A stretch of 37,724 bases of DNA, from contig DWYB01000081.1 in the NCBI GenBank assembly GCA_019118885.1, positions 1-37,724 of the forward strand. The letters run 5' to 3'. Positions within the stretch are counted from its first letter, which is position 1, and every line of letters begins with the position of its first letter. The position numbers and the translations under genes are program-made. Origin of the DNA: Candidatus Mediterraneibacter surreyensis (lineage in GTDB: Bacteria > Bacillota > Clostridia > Lachnospirales > Lachnospiraceae). Below, one piece after another: positions 14,707 to 24,492 of the stretch. A model generated the notes under the pieces. It had not been told where the DNA came from. It saw only the letters and a list, made by a program, of their open reading frames with translations, and did not search any database.

Positions 14707-17115
14707 ATGAGTGGAAAGAAAACAGCGAAACAAATGATCTCGCTCATGTCAAAGAAGAGCCTGAAGACAGGCAGGATGCGCAACATTTTTGTTAGTATTA
14801 CGATCGTGCTGGCGGCAGCGCTGCTGACAGCCATACTTATGTTCGTACAGGGACAGAGAACCGAGACTGCGCGGCAGCTTATGCATGCCCAGCAGGCAGG
14901 ATACTATGAACTGACGGATGAACAGGTGCAGGCGCTTGCTTCCGATGAGCGTATCGCATATCAGATCCGGGTGAAAACAGGCGTTCTGTCCGACATGGAC
15001 GGATTCTCCGTGATGCCTTATTACGTGAGTGAACTTTCTGACGAGATCCGGGTGGGAGAGCTCGAAGAGGGCGCTATGCCGGAGAAGGAGAATGAAGTGG
15101 CCGTACAGGGAGCTATGCTCGAGCGCATGGGAATCGAGCCGGAGGTGGGCAGCAGTGTGACGTTTGCCTTCTATGACGGGAATGAGGAGACATTTACTGT
15201 GTCCGGTATCCTTGCGGGAGGAGAAGGAGCGAAGCAGTTTTCCGTATTCTTTTCCGAAGCGTATGCTGAAAACGGCAGCCAGTTAAAGGATATGCCGTAC
15301 GAGGTCTATGTCAAGATCTACGGCGCGGCATCCATGTATCCGGACGAACTCAGAGAGGTGATCTATCTGATCGGAAGTGACGCCGGGATTGAGAGACAGT
15401 ATGTCAATCCGTCCAAGGCTTATCTGGATTCCCTGACAATAGACAGCCAGCAGATCCTTCTCTGTGTGCTGGTGGGAGGCGTGATCCTGCTCGCCTGCGT
15501 GCTGGTGATCTACGGAGTGTTCTATCTGTCAGTGATCGGCAGGATCCACCAGTTCGGACAGCTCCGCACGATCGGCATGACAAAGAAGCAGTTGAAGAAA
15601 TTTGTCTCAAGAGAGGGACGGCTCCTGTTTCTGAGATCTGTTCCCATTGGCATCATCATCGGCGGCGTGGCAGGATATTTTATGAAACCACAGGGATTCA
15701 GTATACTGAATACACTGATCATTGCGGCAGCAGTATTTGTGATCATTTATGTTATTACCATGCTGTCCGTGCATAAGCCGGCAAAGATCGCGGGCAATGT
15801 GTCTCCTATGGAAGCGCTGCGCTATGTGCCGCAGGACGGTATGAAGCAGACTTCCGGCAGAAAACAGTGCCGTAATCTTACGCCTGCAGGACTTGGTATT
15901 ATGAATTTCTCCAGAAACCGGAAGAAAACTGCGATCACCATGCTTTCCCTCGGATTGGGGGGCATCCTTTTCATGACGGCTGCCACCTATATGTCATCAT
16001 TCAGCAAGGAGAACTATGCAAGGCAGGGAGACTTTCAGGAGGCTGAATTTATTATAAGTTATTCGCCGTCCGCCATTGAACTGAACGAAAACGGGCTGAG
16101 CGGAATGCAGGCTGAGACACCCCTGGGAGATGAGATGATCGGACAGATCACTTCCATCGACGGTGTGGAGAAGGTAACTGAGCGCAAAGGGTTCGGCGTG
16201 CAGTATGATTTCCCGCAGCATGATGAGTATGGAAGCAACGATATCATTTATCCTCTTACAGAAGAAGAGATGCAGGGGATCGACTCCTATGTGACAGAAG
16301 GTACAGCTGACACGGAAGCGCTTTTGAGCGGAGAACAGGTGCTCGTAGCGGGAAATGATACGGTGGAAGAGATCTACGGCTGGAAATTCCAGACAGGAGA
16401 TAAAGTGACTCTTCACTATTATGACGGCGGCGGCATGGCAGAAAAGGAAGTGGAGATCGCGGGAATACTCAGCGCTGCATTTGACCGGGATCATAACGGG
16501 ATCGAAGGCTGGTTCGTCATGCCGGAGCAGGCGGTGCTTGACTGGCTTTCCTATGACAGTATCAACAGCAGTCTCCTTATCAGCACAGATCCTGCAAAAG
16601 AGGCTTCGGTGGGAGAACAGCTGGACCAGATCGTCGGAGAAAGGCCGGAGCTTACAATGGAAACGCTGGCACAGCGCCGTATCGCGTACGGGCAGAGTGC
16701 GGACCAGATATTCGGGGCTATCAGCGGTCTTGCCATATTTATCATGATGTTCAGTATCCTCAGTATGATGAATACGCTCATCACAAACATCGTGACCCGC
16801 AAGCAGGAGCTTGCCATGCTGGAGTCCATCGGTATGAGCAAAGGGCAGATCCGGAAGATGCTTCTGGGAGAGAGCCTGCTCCTTGTAGGCGTGACAGTGG
16901 GCGTGACCATGACCGTCGGGACTCTGTGCGGATATATCCTCTGCCATATGCTCCGGGGGATAGGCGCCGTCTATATGCAGTTCAGATTTCCGTTTGAATT
17001 CGCACTTGGATATGCCGCAGTGCTGATCCTCGTGCCGCTCCTTATTACGGTTGTTTCTATGAAGAGCTTTGCCAGAGAGGCGCTGGTAGAGCGTTTAAGA
17101 GGGATGGAGTGCTGA
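14707..17115 (+). CDS. Large FtsX-family ABC permease (802 aa)
   Basis: Membrane subunit of the exporter, 802 aa, with two FtsX units in one chain. TM1 is at about residues 25-45, then an extracytoplasmic domain; TM segments at about 250-280, 305-325 and 332-355 form the first unit. A second unit starts with a TM segment at about 405-425, followed by a long extracytoplasmic domain (430-665) and three TM segments at about 670-695, 722-745 and 760-785. AGGAGGG precedes the ATG. This architecture is common for Clostridial peptide or antimicrobial exporters paired with one ATPase. It overlaps the next start codon by one base. Confidence 0.92.
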   Translation: MSGKKTAKQMISLMSKKSLKTGRMRNIFVSITIVLAAALLTAILMFVQGQRTETARQLMHAQQAGYYELTDEQVQALASDERIAYQIRVKTGVLSDMDGFSVMPYYVSELSDEIRVGELEEGAMPEKENEVAVQGAMLERMGIEPEVGSSVTFAFYDGNEETFTVSGILAGGEGAKQFSVFFSEAYAENGSQLKDMPYEVYVKIYGAASMYPDELREVIYLIGSDAGIERQYVNPSKAYLDSLTIDSQQILLCVLVGGVILLACVLVIYGVFYLSVIGRIHQFGQLRTIGMTKKQLKKFVSREGRLLFLRSVPIGIIIGGVAGYFMKPQGFSILNTLIIAAAVFVIIYVITMLSVHKPAKIAGNVSPMEALRYVPQDGMKQTSGRKQCRNLTPAGLGIMNFSRNRKKTAITMLSLGLGGILFMTAATYMSSFSKENYARQGDFQEAEFIISYSPSAIELNENGLSGMQAETPLGDEMIGQITSIDGVEKVTERKGFGVQYDFPQHDEYGSNDIIYPLTEEEMQGIDSYVTEGTADTEALLSGEQVLVAGNDTVEEIYGWKFQTGDKVTLHYYDGGGMAEKEVEIAGILSAAFDRDHNGIEGWFVMPEQAVLDWLSYDSINSSLLISTDPAKEASVGEQLDQIVGERPELTMETLAQRRIAYGQSADQIFGAISGLAIFIMMFSILSMMNTLITNIVTRKQELAMLESIGMSKGQIRKMLLGESLLLVGVTVGVTMTVGTLCGYILCHMLRGIGAVYMQFRFPFEFALGYAAVLILVPLLITVVSMKSFAREALVERLRGMEC

Positions 17116-17564
17116 TGTATGGCTGTAAAATGCCGGAAGATCAAAATAAAAAGGCTTGCTATAAGATACAGATCACAGGGGTGTATGATTTGCTGCTCAT
17201 TATATCCCCGGATATGATAGCTTCCCTGATTGCAGAGATGTTCAGATTCGATACAAGGGAAATACTTGTTCCGGCGGAGAAAATACTTCCGCCGGGATAT
17301 GCTGAATATCTGAAAAGAGTCCTGATCGCAAACGAGTATAGCGAGAACGTTTATGATATGGCGGCGGAGCAGTTCAGACGGTTGGAAGTAGAACAGAGTC
17401 CGTGCTTTGACAGCGTAAATGTTACAAGGAAAAAGAAGACGCGATTTGATCTGGAAGCGGGAGAAATCTTTTATATGCTCGTCAGGAATGCAAAGAGCCG
17501 GTTCCGGTATGTGTTTCCCGATGAAGAAGGGAAGGAAATCAGCGTTCCGCTGGAACATCTGTAA
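17115..17564 (+). CDS. Uncharacterised 149-aa protein at end of ABC operon
   Basis: Not recognised. The ATG at 17115 overlaps the permease stop (TGATG) and follows GGAG by five bases; a GTG at 17109 is an alternative start. The product is soluble, without signal peptide or TM segment, and rich in Glu, Lys and Arg. The middle (LVPAEKILPPGYAEYL) and the end (FRYVFPDEEGKEISVPLEHL) suggest a small alpha/beta domain. Translational coupling to the permease suggests a role linked with the exporter or its control, but nothing in the sequence shows which. Confidence 0.7.
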   Translation: MYGCKMPEDQNKKACYKIQITGVYDLLLIISPDMIASLIAEMFRFDTREILVPAEKILPPGYAEYLKRVLIANEYSENVYDMAAEQFRRLEVEQSPCFDSVNVTRKKKTRFDLEAGEIFYMLVRNAKSRFRYVFPDEEGKEISVPLEHL

Positions 17565-17568
17565 GGGG

Positions 17569-17597
17569 TTGCCATTTTTCCTTCTTCTGCGTATACT
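17569..17597 (+). promoter_or_regulatory. Sigma-A promoter of DUF975-CmpB gene
   Basis: TTGCCA (17569-17574), a 17-bp spacer and TATACT (17592-17597). Start of transcription near 17604, about 37 bases before the GTG start. Confidence 0.65.
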
Positions 17598-17640
17598 GTA
17601 CGTGTACTAATAAAGGGGGAAACGGCGGAGTTTTGAGAGT

Positions 17641-19521
17641 GTGCGCCGTATACTAAAGACGATGAAGACAAGAAAACAGATGAAACGGCTGGGAAGAGAA
17701 TCCCTGAAAAAGCATTACGTGATCTTTGTGGCTGCCTGCCTGATCGCGGCATTTCTGGCGTCGGAGTTTACCGGTTCTCTGAATTTTTTTACGGCACAGA
17801 ATTATGAGGCGTCATATGAGCAGATGCAGAGTGATCTAAACGGAGACGGAACCTTTACGATTAAGACAAAAGTGGACAGTATCGGCTGGGGAGACGTGAT
17901 TCGGATCATAGTTGAAGACAACGTGCAGGCCGGAAAAGAGATGTCGCAGGAGATACGGCAGAATGCGATCGATGATTCCGAAAACGGAAATCCTATGTTC
18001 GGACGGACACGCGGCGTACTGTCAAATATTGTGAATCAGGTCAGTTCTGGCTCGATCATTGTGACCGCAGCGGCCGCTATCGGCTCGATCACCGGTTCGG
18101 ATAATCTGGGAATCCTGATCCTGATCATTATTGGAGCTCTGGGCATGTTTGCTTTCTGGTTCTTAATCCAGAATACATTTCCGGTAGTGATCCGGCGCGT
18201 ATTTCTTGAGGGAATGATCTATGACAGAGTGACAACGCAGCGTTTCGTATTTCTTCTCCGTGTGAAGAAATGGCTGAAAGCTTCATGGATCATGTTTGTG
18301 AAATATATCTATTATACTCTGTGGTGCCTGACTCTTGTGGGAATCGCAGTCAAGCATTACTCATATTTCCTCGTACCGTATATTGCGGCGGAGAATCCGG
18401 ACATGACGGCGCGTCAGGCGATCACGCTGTCCAGGAAGATGATGAAAGGGCATAAGTGGGAGTGCTTTGTGTTCGAACTTTCTTTCCTCGGATGGGAAGC
18501 GCTTGGAGCGCTTACGATGGGAATTTTCAACATCCTGTACACCAATCCGTATAAGATTGCGGCCTTTACCCGTTACTATGCAAAACTGAGGGAAGAGGCC
18601 ATAGAGAAAGGAATCCCGGGAGCGGAACTTCTGTATGACAACTATCTCTACGAGAAAGCGGAATCTTATGTGATCGCGGCAAAATATCCGGATGTGATCA
18701 AAGTAATGGAGCAGCCGGAAGACACAGTAGAGAAACTGACAGGATGGCGCGGTTTTCTGGCCCGCAATTTTGGAGTGCTTCTTCTACGAAGAGAACAGGA
18801 ACGTGCATATGAGAGGCATCAGGCGGACTATGTGAGAGTCCATTCTATGATTGACGACGTGCAGAAAGAGGCTTATCCGGTACGGCTTTATCCGATTCCT
18901 GAGGAAGAGCGTCGGAAACTTGTACGGTCTTTGAACTATATGCGTCATTATTCGATATGGTCTCTGATCACGATTTTCCTGAGTATGTCAGTATTCGGAT
19001 GGCTGTGGGAAGTGGGAATGCATCTTGTGTCTTACGGTGAATTCGTCAACCGCGGCGCCCTGCACGGACCGTGGCTGCCGATCTACGGTACGGGAGCTGT
19101 TCTTATTCTGACAGTGTTGAACAGATTCCGAAGGAACCCTGCGCTGGAGTTTGGGGCAACGATTGTGCTTTGCGGTTTTCTGGAATATATGACATCTCTT
19201 GTCATGGAGATCGCTACCGGCGGTACGAAGTGGTGGGATTACAGTGGTTATTACCTGAATCTGAACGGCAGGATCTGTGCGGAAGGACTTCTCGTATTTG
19301 GGATTGGCGGTCTGGCGATTGTCTATGCTATCGCCCCGATGATTGACAATCTGGTGAGCAGGTTCAACGAAAAGAAAGTAATGGCTGTCTGCACGGTACT
19401 GATGGTGCTCTTTCTGGCAGACGTGATATATTCACAGATTCATCCGAATACCGGAAAAGGAGTCACAGATATAGAAGCGCGGGAAACACAGCAACTGCCG
19501 GATAAAATGAAGTATATGTGA
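17641..19521 (+). CDS. DUF975 - CmpB fusion membrane protein
   Basis: Membrane protein of 626 aa made of two parts. Residues 1-310 match the DUF975 pattern: an N-terminal TM (about 27-46), QNTFPVVIRRVFLEG, NPDMTARQAITLSRKMMKGHKWE, LSFLGWE and a final NPYKIAAF. Residues 430-600 match the putative ABC-permease family CmpB, with FGWLWEVGMHL, NRGALHGPWLPIYGTGA, EY and KWWDYSGYYLNLNGRICAEGLLVFG. Function is unknown for both. Start is a GTG preceded by CGGAG; an ATG at 17662 is an alternative. It has its own promoter and a terminator region shared with treR. Confidence 0.82.
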   Translation: MRRILKTMKTRKQMKRLGRESLKKHYVIFVAACLIAAFLASEFTGSLNFFTAQNYEASYEQMQSDLNGDGTFTIKTKVDSIGWGDVIRIIVEDNVQAGKEMSQEIRQNAIDDSENGNPMFGRTRGVLSNIVNQVSSGSIIVTAAAAIGSITGSDNLGILILIIIGALGMFAFWFLIQNTFPVVIRRVFLEGMIYDRVTTQRFVFLLRVKKWLKASWIMFVKYIYYTLWCLTLVGIAVKHYSYFLVPYIAAENPDMTARQAITLSRKMMKGHKWECFVFELSFLGWEALGALTMGIFNILYTNPYKIAAFTRYYAKLREEAIEKGIPGAELLYDNYLYEKAESYVIAAKYPDVIKVMEQPEDTVEKLTGWRGFLARNFGVLLLRREQERAYERHQADYVRVHSMIDDVQKEAYPVRLYPIPEEERRKLVRSLNYMRHYSIWSLITIFLSMSVFGWLWEVGMHLVSYGEFVNRGALHGPWLPIYGTGAVLILTVLNRFRRNPALEFGATIVLCGFLEYMTSLVMEIATGGTKWWDYSGYYLNLNGRICAEGLLVFGIGGLAIVYAIAPMIDNLVSRFNEKKVMAVCTVLMVLFLADVIYSQIHPNTGKGVTDIEARETQQLPDKMKYM

Positions 19522-19542
19522 TATATTGTTCAGAATAATAAA

Positions 19543-19593
19543 GCACCGATAAAACCGGTGCATGCCTAAGGGATGACCGCAAAGTCATCCCTT
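19543..19593. terminator. Convergent terminators between CmpB fusion and treR
   Basis: A perfect 10-bp stem, AAGGGATGAC (19568-19577) with GTCATCCCTT (19584-19593), lies across the treR stop codon and can serve both strands. A weaker hairpin, GCACCG (19543-19548) with CGGTGC (19556-19561), precedes it. Confidence 0.75.
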
Positions 19594-20310
19594 TCGTCTT
19601 GTCGCCACATCCTGAAACCGGAAGTAATCCGGTCTGTGCCGCGATTGTGTAAATTCGAACTGCACGCCGTTATCATCGAATGTCTGACTTGTGATCACGG
19701 CCATACAGTTGTAGTCTTTCATGTCAATATATTTTTCGTCGATTTGGGTCACGTGTTCAACAGTGAGAGTCCGCTTGCTTGTGGCGATCGTAATCCCCAG
19801 TTCTCCTTCAAGATAATCATAAATGGAACGGGCGGCGATTTCCGGGGTCAATCCGGTGACTACTTCTTTTAAAAAGTAGTTGTGATCAAGGATCAGCGGT
19901 TTCCCGTCCAGCGAACGAAGGCGCTGGAGATAGTAAAGCTCAGCTCCTTTTTTGAATCCTGTCTTTTTCGCAATCTTTTCATCTGCAGTGATCTCTGCAA
20001 ACTGTATCACTTTTGTAAATGCTTTCTGGTGATTACGGATAGCGGATTCTTTGAAAGATTCAATGCCGCCCACGGTAAATGAAGTCTGCTCTATGGGCTG
20101 GAAAATATTTCTTACGCCCTTGCCGTGCATGGGCTGTACATATCCGTCGGCGGTAAGCTCGGCGAGCGCGCGGCGGACCGTATTGCGGGAACAGTCGTAT
20201 TCTAAGATCAGAGCGTGTTCAGACGGCAGCATTTCCTGATAAGTATAGTATTCAGATTCAATTTTTTCTTTTAAGTCTCTGTAAATATAGTCGTATTTTG
20301 CTTTCGGCAT
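19585..20310 (-). CDS. treR: Trehalose operon repressor, GntR family
   Basis: GntR/HutC-type regulator of 241 aa. The winged helix-turn-helix is at residues 5-70 (LPSEHALILEYDCSRNTVRRAL, DGYVQPMHGKG), and the UTRA effector domain follows from about 90 to 235. It diverges from the trehalose PTS and phosphotrehalase genes, so trehalose-6-phosphate is the expected inducer. The ATG at 20310 follows GAAAGGAG; an upstream extension is unlikely. Three TTGTTTNAACA-like boxes lie between treR and the PTS gene. Confidence 0.93.
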   Translation of the reverse strand: MPKAKYDYIYRDLKEKIESEYYTYQEMLPSEHALILEYDCSRNTVRRALAELTADGYVQPMHGKGVRNIFQPIEQTSFTVGGIESFKESAIRNHQKAFTKVIQFAEITADEKIAKKTGFKKGAELYYLQRLRSLDGKPLILDHNYFLKEVVTGLTPEIAARSIYDYLEGELGITIATSKRTLTVEHVTQIDEKYIDMKDYNCMAVITSQTFDDNGVQFEFTQSRHRPDYFRFQDVATRRKG

Positions 20311-20334
20311 AAATCTGCTCCTTTCTTGAATATC

Positions 20335-20390
20335 TTGTTTGAACATCTATTTGTTTAAACAAGAGTGTTATATTCAAGATGTTCAAACAA
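20335..20390. promoter_or_regulatory. Predicted TreR operators (three boxes)
   Basis: TTGTTTGAACA (20335-20345), TTGTTTAAACAA (20351-20362, a perfect 12-bp palindrome) and TGTTCAAACAA (20380-20390). The outer boxes are inverted copies within a larger 15-base inverted repeat (20334-20348 and 20377-20391). A third symmetry, ACAAGT-TTG-ACTTGT, overlaps at 20387-20401. GntR-family repressors bind such A/T-rich palindromes. Confidence 0.7.
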
Positions 20391-20456
20391 GTTTGACTTG
20401 TAAAAAGAGTGTTTCAGGGAATAATGAAACAAGTAAGAAAGAGAGGAAGAGAAGCG

Positions 20457-22457
20457 ATGGGAAAGTATGATAATGATGTAAAACGTCTGCTTGAACTCGT
20501 CGGGGGCAAGGAAAATATCCAGGCTGTCTCCCACTGTATGACAAGGATGAGATTTGTCCTCATTGATCCAAAGAAAGCGGATGAGAAAGCTATCGAGGAA
20601 TTGCCCAGTGTAAAGGGAACATTTACACAGGCGGGACAGTATCAGGTCATCATCGGAAATGATGTGGCTGTATTCTACAATGAATTTACCAAATATGCGG
20701 GGATCGAGGGCGTGAGCAAGGATGCGGTCAAAGCGGCCGCAAAGACAAACCAGAATATTGCCCAGAAGATCATGGGAACACTGGGAGAGATATTTGCTCC
20801 CCTGATCCCGGCCCTGATCTGCGGCGGTCTTGTGCTCGGTTTCAGAAATGTGATCGGTGAGATTAACTTCTTTAACAACGGTACACAGAGTCTTGCGGAT
20901 ATCTCCCAGTTCTGGTCAGGAATGTACAATTTCCTCTGGCTGATCGGTGAAGCGGTATTCCATTTATTGCCGGTAGGTATCGTATGGTCCATCACGAAGA
21001 AGATGGGAACGACCCAGATCCTCGGTATCATCCTCGGCCTGACTCTTGTATCTTCACAGCTGCTGAACGGCTTTGATGTGGCAAATACTCCGGCGTCGGA
21101 GATTCCGGTATGGGATTTCGGATTCTTCAAGGTTCAGATGATCGGTTATCAGGGCCAGGTCATCGCGGCGATGATGGCAGGATTCGTACTTGTTTATCTG
21201 GAGAAGTTCTTTAAGAAGATATGTCCGGAAGTGATCAGTATGATCGTAGTTCCGTTCTGTTCACTTGTACCGGCAGTTATTATCGCGCATACAATCGTAG
21301 GTCCGATCGGCTGGACGATCGGAAATGCAATCGGCAACGTGGTATATGCAGGACTGACATCTGACTTCAGATTCCTGTTTGCGGCAGTATTCGGTCTGTT
21401 ATACGCACCGCTCGTTATGACAGGTCTTCACCATATGACAAACGCCATCGACTCACAGCTTCTTAACACACCGGCGCATAGCACAATCCTGTGGCCGATG
21501 ATCGCCCTGTCAAATATCGCACAGGGATCCAGCGTACTTGCAATGAGCGTTCTCCAGAAAAAGAACGAGCGTGCACAGCAGGTTAACGTACCGGCTTGTA
21601 TCTCCTGTTACTTAGGAGTTACAGAGCCTGCACTTTTCGGTGTTAACCTGAAATATGTATTCCCGCTTGTATGTGGTATGATCGGTTCCTGCTGCGCTGC
21701 CATGATCTCCGTAGGCTTCGGAGTTGAAGCCCTAAGTATCGGCGTTGGCGGTCTTCCGGGTATCCTTTCCATCAAACCGGAATACTGGCTGATCTTCCTC
21801 TTTGCTATGGCGGTTGCTATTGTGATTCCGTTTACACTGACATTTATTGTAGGCCGGATCAAACTTTCAAAAGAAGACAGATTCGGCAGAGAAGACGCAG
21901 CTCCGGCAGTCGAGACTGCAGACGGAACAGAAGCAGACAAAGCAGTACAGGCAGCGGACAGCGCAGACTCAGCGGCAGTTTCCAATACAGGCGCGGCTGA
22001 CGTAAAAGAACTGAAATCAATCCTTGACGGTAAAGTAATGCCGATCGAGGAAGCACCGGACGATGTATTTTCCCAGAAAATCATGGGCGACGGCGTTGCC
22101 ATCGAACCGTCCAATACAGTCGTAACAGCACCGGCAGACTGTGATGTGAGCGTTGTCATGGCAGACACAGGCCATGCGTGCGGACTGACACTTCCAAACG
22201 GAGTGGAGCTTCTGATCCATGTCGGCGTTGATACGGTAGATATGGGCGGCGACGGATTTAAGCTTCTTGTAAACGAGGGCGACCATGTAAAGGCAGGACA
22301 GAAACTGATTGAATTCGATCCTGAGAAGATCAAAGCGGCGGGGCATCCGTGTACGACGATGCTGATCGTGACCGCAGAGGGAAGCGCGGCTAATATTCAG
22401 ATGCATTCCGGAATGGAAGCAAAAGCAGGCGAGACAACGGTTATCTCATGGGACTGA
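20457..22457 (+). CDS. treP: PTS trehalose transporter subunit EIIBCA
   Basis: Phosphotransferase transporter of 666 aa that imports trehalose as trehalose-6-phosphate. The EIIB domain is at residues 1-85 with phospho-Cys C27 (AVSHCMTRMRF). EIIC (about 105-470) has about ten TM segments. An Ala/Asp-rich linker (480-520) follows, then a glucose-type EIIA domain (about 525-666) with the active His H588 in LLIHVGVDTV. Presence of its own EIIA means no separate EIIA is needed. The ATG at 20457 is chosen because GAGAGGAAG precedes it and EIIB begins MGKYDNDVKRLLELVGG. The phosphotrehalase gene follows after 27 bases. Confidence 0.94.
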   Translation: MGKYDNDVKRLLELVGGKENIQAVSHCMTRMRFVLIDPKKADEKAIEELPSVKGTFTQAGQYQVIIGNDVAVFYNEFTKYAGIEGVSKDAVKAAAKTNQNIAQKIMGTLGEIFAPLIPALICGGLVLGFRNVIGEINFFNNGTQSLADISQFWSGMYNFLWLIGEAVFHLLPVGIVWSITKKMGTTQILGIILGLTLVSSQLLNGFDVANTPASEIPVWDFGFFKVQMIGYQGQVIAAMMAGFVLVYLEKFFKKICPEVISMIVVPFCSLVPAVIIAHTIVGPIGWTIGNAIGNVVYAGLTSDFRFLFAAVFGLLYAPLVMTGLHHMTNAIDSQLLNTPAHSTILWPMIALSNIAQGSSVLAMSVLQKKNERAQQVNVPACISCYLGVTEPALFGVNLKYVFPLVCGMIGSCCAAMISVGFGVEALSIGVGGLPGILSIKPEYWLIFLFAMAVAIVIPFTLTFIVGRIKLSKEDRFGREDAAPAVETADGTEADKAVQAADSADSAAVSNTGAADVKELKSILDGKVMPIEEAPDDVFSQKIMGDGVAIEPSNTVVTAPADCDVSVVMADTGHACGLTLPNGVELLIHVGVDTVDMGGDGFKLLVNEGDHVKAGQKLIEFDPEKIKAAGHPCTTMLIVTAEGSAANIQMHSGMEAKAGETTVISWD

Positions 22458-22484
22458 TCAAGGAAAGGACAGGGCTGTAAAACA

Positions 22485-24152
22485 ATGAAAGATTTCAGAA
22501 AAAGTACTGTATATCAGATTTATCCAAAATCATTCTGCGACACAAATAAAGACGGACTTGGCGATCTGCGCGGCGTGATCAGCAAACTTGATTATATTAA
22601 AGAACTCGGCGTTGATTATATCTGGCTTACTCCGTTTTTTGTATCTCCTCAGAATGACAACGGCTATGATGTGGCGGACTATTATAACATTGATCCGGGA
22701 TACGGGACAATGGAGGATGTAGAAGAGCTGATCTCAGAGGCGGATAAGCGTGGTATGGGCCTGATGTTCGATATGGTGTTCAACCATGTTTCAACAAATC
22801 ATGAGTGGTTCCGGAAAGCCAGGGCAGGCGATCCGTATTACAAAGATTTCTTCATCTTCCGCAAGGGGAAAGACAACGGAGAACCTCCCACAAACTGGGA
22901 GAGCAAGTTCGGCGGAAACGCATGGGAATATGTAGAGAAATTTGATGAATACTATCTGCATCTGTTCGATGTGACACAGGCAGACCTGAACTGGGAAAAT
23001 GAAAATGTCAGAAAAGAGATACAGAAGATCTTGAAGTTCTGGATGGAGAAAGGCGTCAAAGGATTCCGTTTCGACGTGATCAACCTGATCAGCAAAGCAT
23101 GCTACGAGGATGACGACATCGGCGACGGCCGCAGATTCTATACCGACGGCCCGAAGATCCACCAGTATCTGAAAGAGATGCACGACGCGACATTCGGAAA
23201 CGCAGAAGGCTTTGTGACAGTAGGCGAAATGTCAAGTACTACGATCGACAACTGCTATCAGTATGCGGGACGTGACACCGGAGAGCTCTCCATGGTATTC
23301 AGTTTCCATCATCTGAAAGTAGATTTTATGGGCAACGAGAAATGGGTGCTTGTGCCGGCTGATTTCCAGAAGCTCAAAGATATCATCTTCGAGTGGCAGA
23401 CAAAGATGGCAGAACATAACGCATGGAACGCTGTATTCTGGTGCAACCATGATCAGCCCCGTGTCGTATCCCGCTTTGGCGATGAAGGAAAATACTGGAA
23501 AGAGTCGGCAAAGATGCTGGGAACGATCATACACTGCCTGCGCGGTACACCGTATGTATATCAGGGCGAGGAGCTGGGCATGACAAACACAGACTTTACA
23601 GACATCTCGCAGTTTAAGGATGTAGAAAGCCTGAACCATTATCAGATCCTTCAGGATAAAGGGCTCTCGGCTTCCGACGCCCTGCGTATCATACAGATCC
23701 ACTCCCGTGACAACGGGCGCACGCCGATGCAGTGGGATGCTTCCAAATACGCAGGCTTTACCTCAGAGGACAGCGCGGAACCGTGGATTGCGGTAAACAG
23801 CAACCACGAAAAGATCAATGCTGCCGACCAGCTCAAAGATGAAGACTCTATCTTCCACTATTATCAGAAGCTGATCGCCCTCAGAAAAGATTCCGAAGAG
23901 TCCGATGTTATCGCATATGGCGATATCGAGCCGCTGGCGCAGAAAGATCCGTCCGTATTCGCATACCGCAGGACTTATGACGGCCATGAACTGATCGTCA
24001 CGGCAAACTTCTACGGAAAAGAATACCACTGGAAGAACGCTCCGGCTCTCAACGGATTCAAAAAAGTGCTGGGGAACTATGAAAACACTGAGATAGCTGA
24101 AGATGGTACGATGAACATGAAACCATACGAAGCGGCAGTGTGGTATCGGTAA
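22485..24152 (+). CDS. treC: Alpha,alpha-phosphotrehalase (GH13)
   Basis: Cytoplasmic hydrolase of 555 aa that splits trehalose-6-phosphate into glucose and glucose-6-phosphate. The GH13 (beta/alpha)8 barrel is complete, with STVYQIYPKSFCD at the start, the nucleophile D197 in GFRFDVINL, acid/base E248 in GEMSS, and the third acid D323 in NHDQPR. Length and order after an EIIBCA gene fit TreC/TreA. It is in one operon with the PTS gene, under TreR. Oligo-1,6-glucosidase is a related alternative, but the context makes phosphotrehalase much more likely. Confidence 0.95.
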   Translation: MKDFRKSTVYQIYPKSFCDTNKDGLGDLRGVISKLDYIKELGVDYIWLTPFFVSPQNDNGYDVADYYNIDPGYGTMEDVEELISEADKRGMGLMFDMVFNHVSTNHEWFRKARAGDPYYKDFFIFRKGKDNGEPPTNWESKFGGNAWEYVEKFDEYYLHLFDVTQADLNWENENVRKEIQKILKFWMEKGVKGFRFDVINLISKACYEDDDIGDGRRFYTDGPKIHQYLKEMHDATFGNAEGFVTVGEMSSTTIDNCYQYAGRDTGELSMVFSFHHLKVDFMGNEKWVLVPADFQKLKDIIFEWQTKMAEHNAWNAVFWCNHDQPRVVSRFGDEGKYWKESAKMLGTIIHCLRGTPYVYQGEELGMTNTDFTDISQFKDVESLNHYQILQDKGLSASDALRIIQIHSRDNGRTPMQWDASKYAGFTSEDSAEPWIAVNSNHEKINAADQLKDEDSIFHYYQKLIALRKDSEESDVIAYGDIEPLAQKDPSVFAYRRTYDGHELIVTANFYGKEYHWKNAPALNGFKKVLGNYENTEIAEDGTMNMKPYEAAVWYR

Positions 24153-24312
24153 AATTCGATTTTTCATACCAGCTCAGGAAAGTAAAAGCGTTTGAAAAGG
24201 GAGAAGATACGGAATGACTGACTCACGTATCCGCAGGCAGAGGAAAGGTTGATTCCGGCTCCGGTTACAGAGAATAACGCAAACTAATAAATCAGCATAT
24301 CAGCTAAAAGCA

Positions 24313-24363
24313 AAACGGGCACGCGAAGAACTCCTTACGTCAGACAACTTCGCGTGCCCGTTT
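24313..24363. terminator. Strong bidirectional terminator after treC
   Basis: A perfect 16-bp stem: AAACGGGCACGCGAAG (24313-24328) with CTTCGCGTGCCCGTTT (24348-24363), with A and T flanks, suited to both converging operons. Confidence 0.8.
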
Positions 24364-24492
24364 AACGCTGCTCTTCTGATTTTAAGCTTGCCTAATTCTC
24401 TTCCACAGTCGCCGTTATCAATCTTCCTCTGCCCGTAGATTGTGCATCAGGTCAGACGTATTTGTTTACTTTTCCTGCTCATCCTTTTTTGT

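Noticed and set aside
15997-16947. A 316-codon open frame on the minus strand inside the large permease
   Set aside because: It lies fully antisense to a clear FtsX permease, has no ribosome binding site, and its product has no recognisable domain; it is a frame shadow.
21608-22333. A 241-codon antisense frame inside treP
   Set aside because: Opposite to a well-supported PTS gene, Ser/Pro-rich shadow product, no ribosome binding site.
24180-24200. A possible catabolite-repression (cre) site, AAAAGCGTTTGA, after treC
   Set aside because: It does not keep the TG...CA ends of the cre consensus and lies downstream of the operon.
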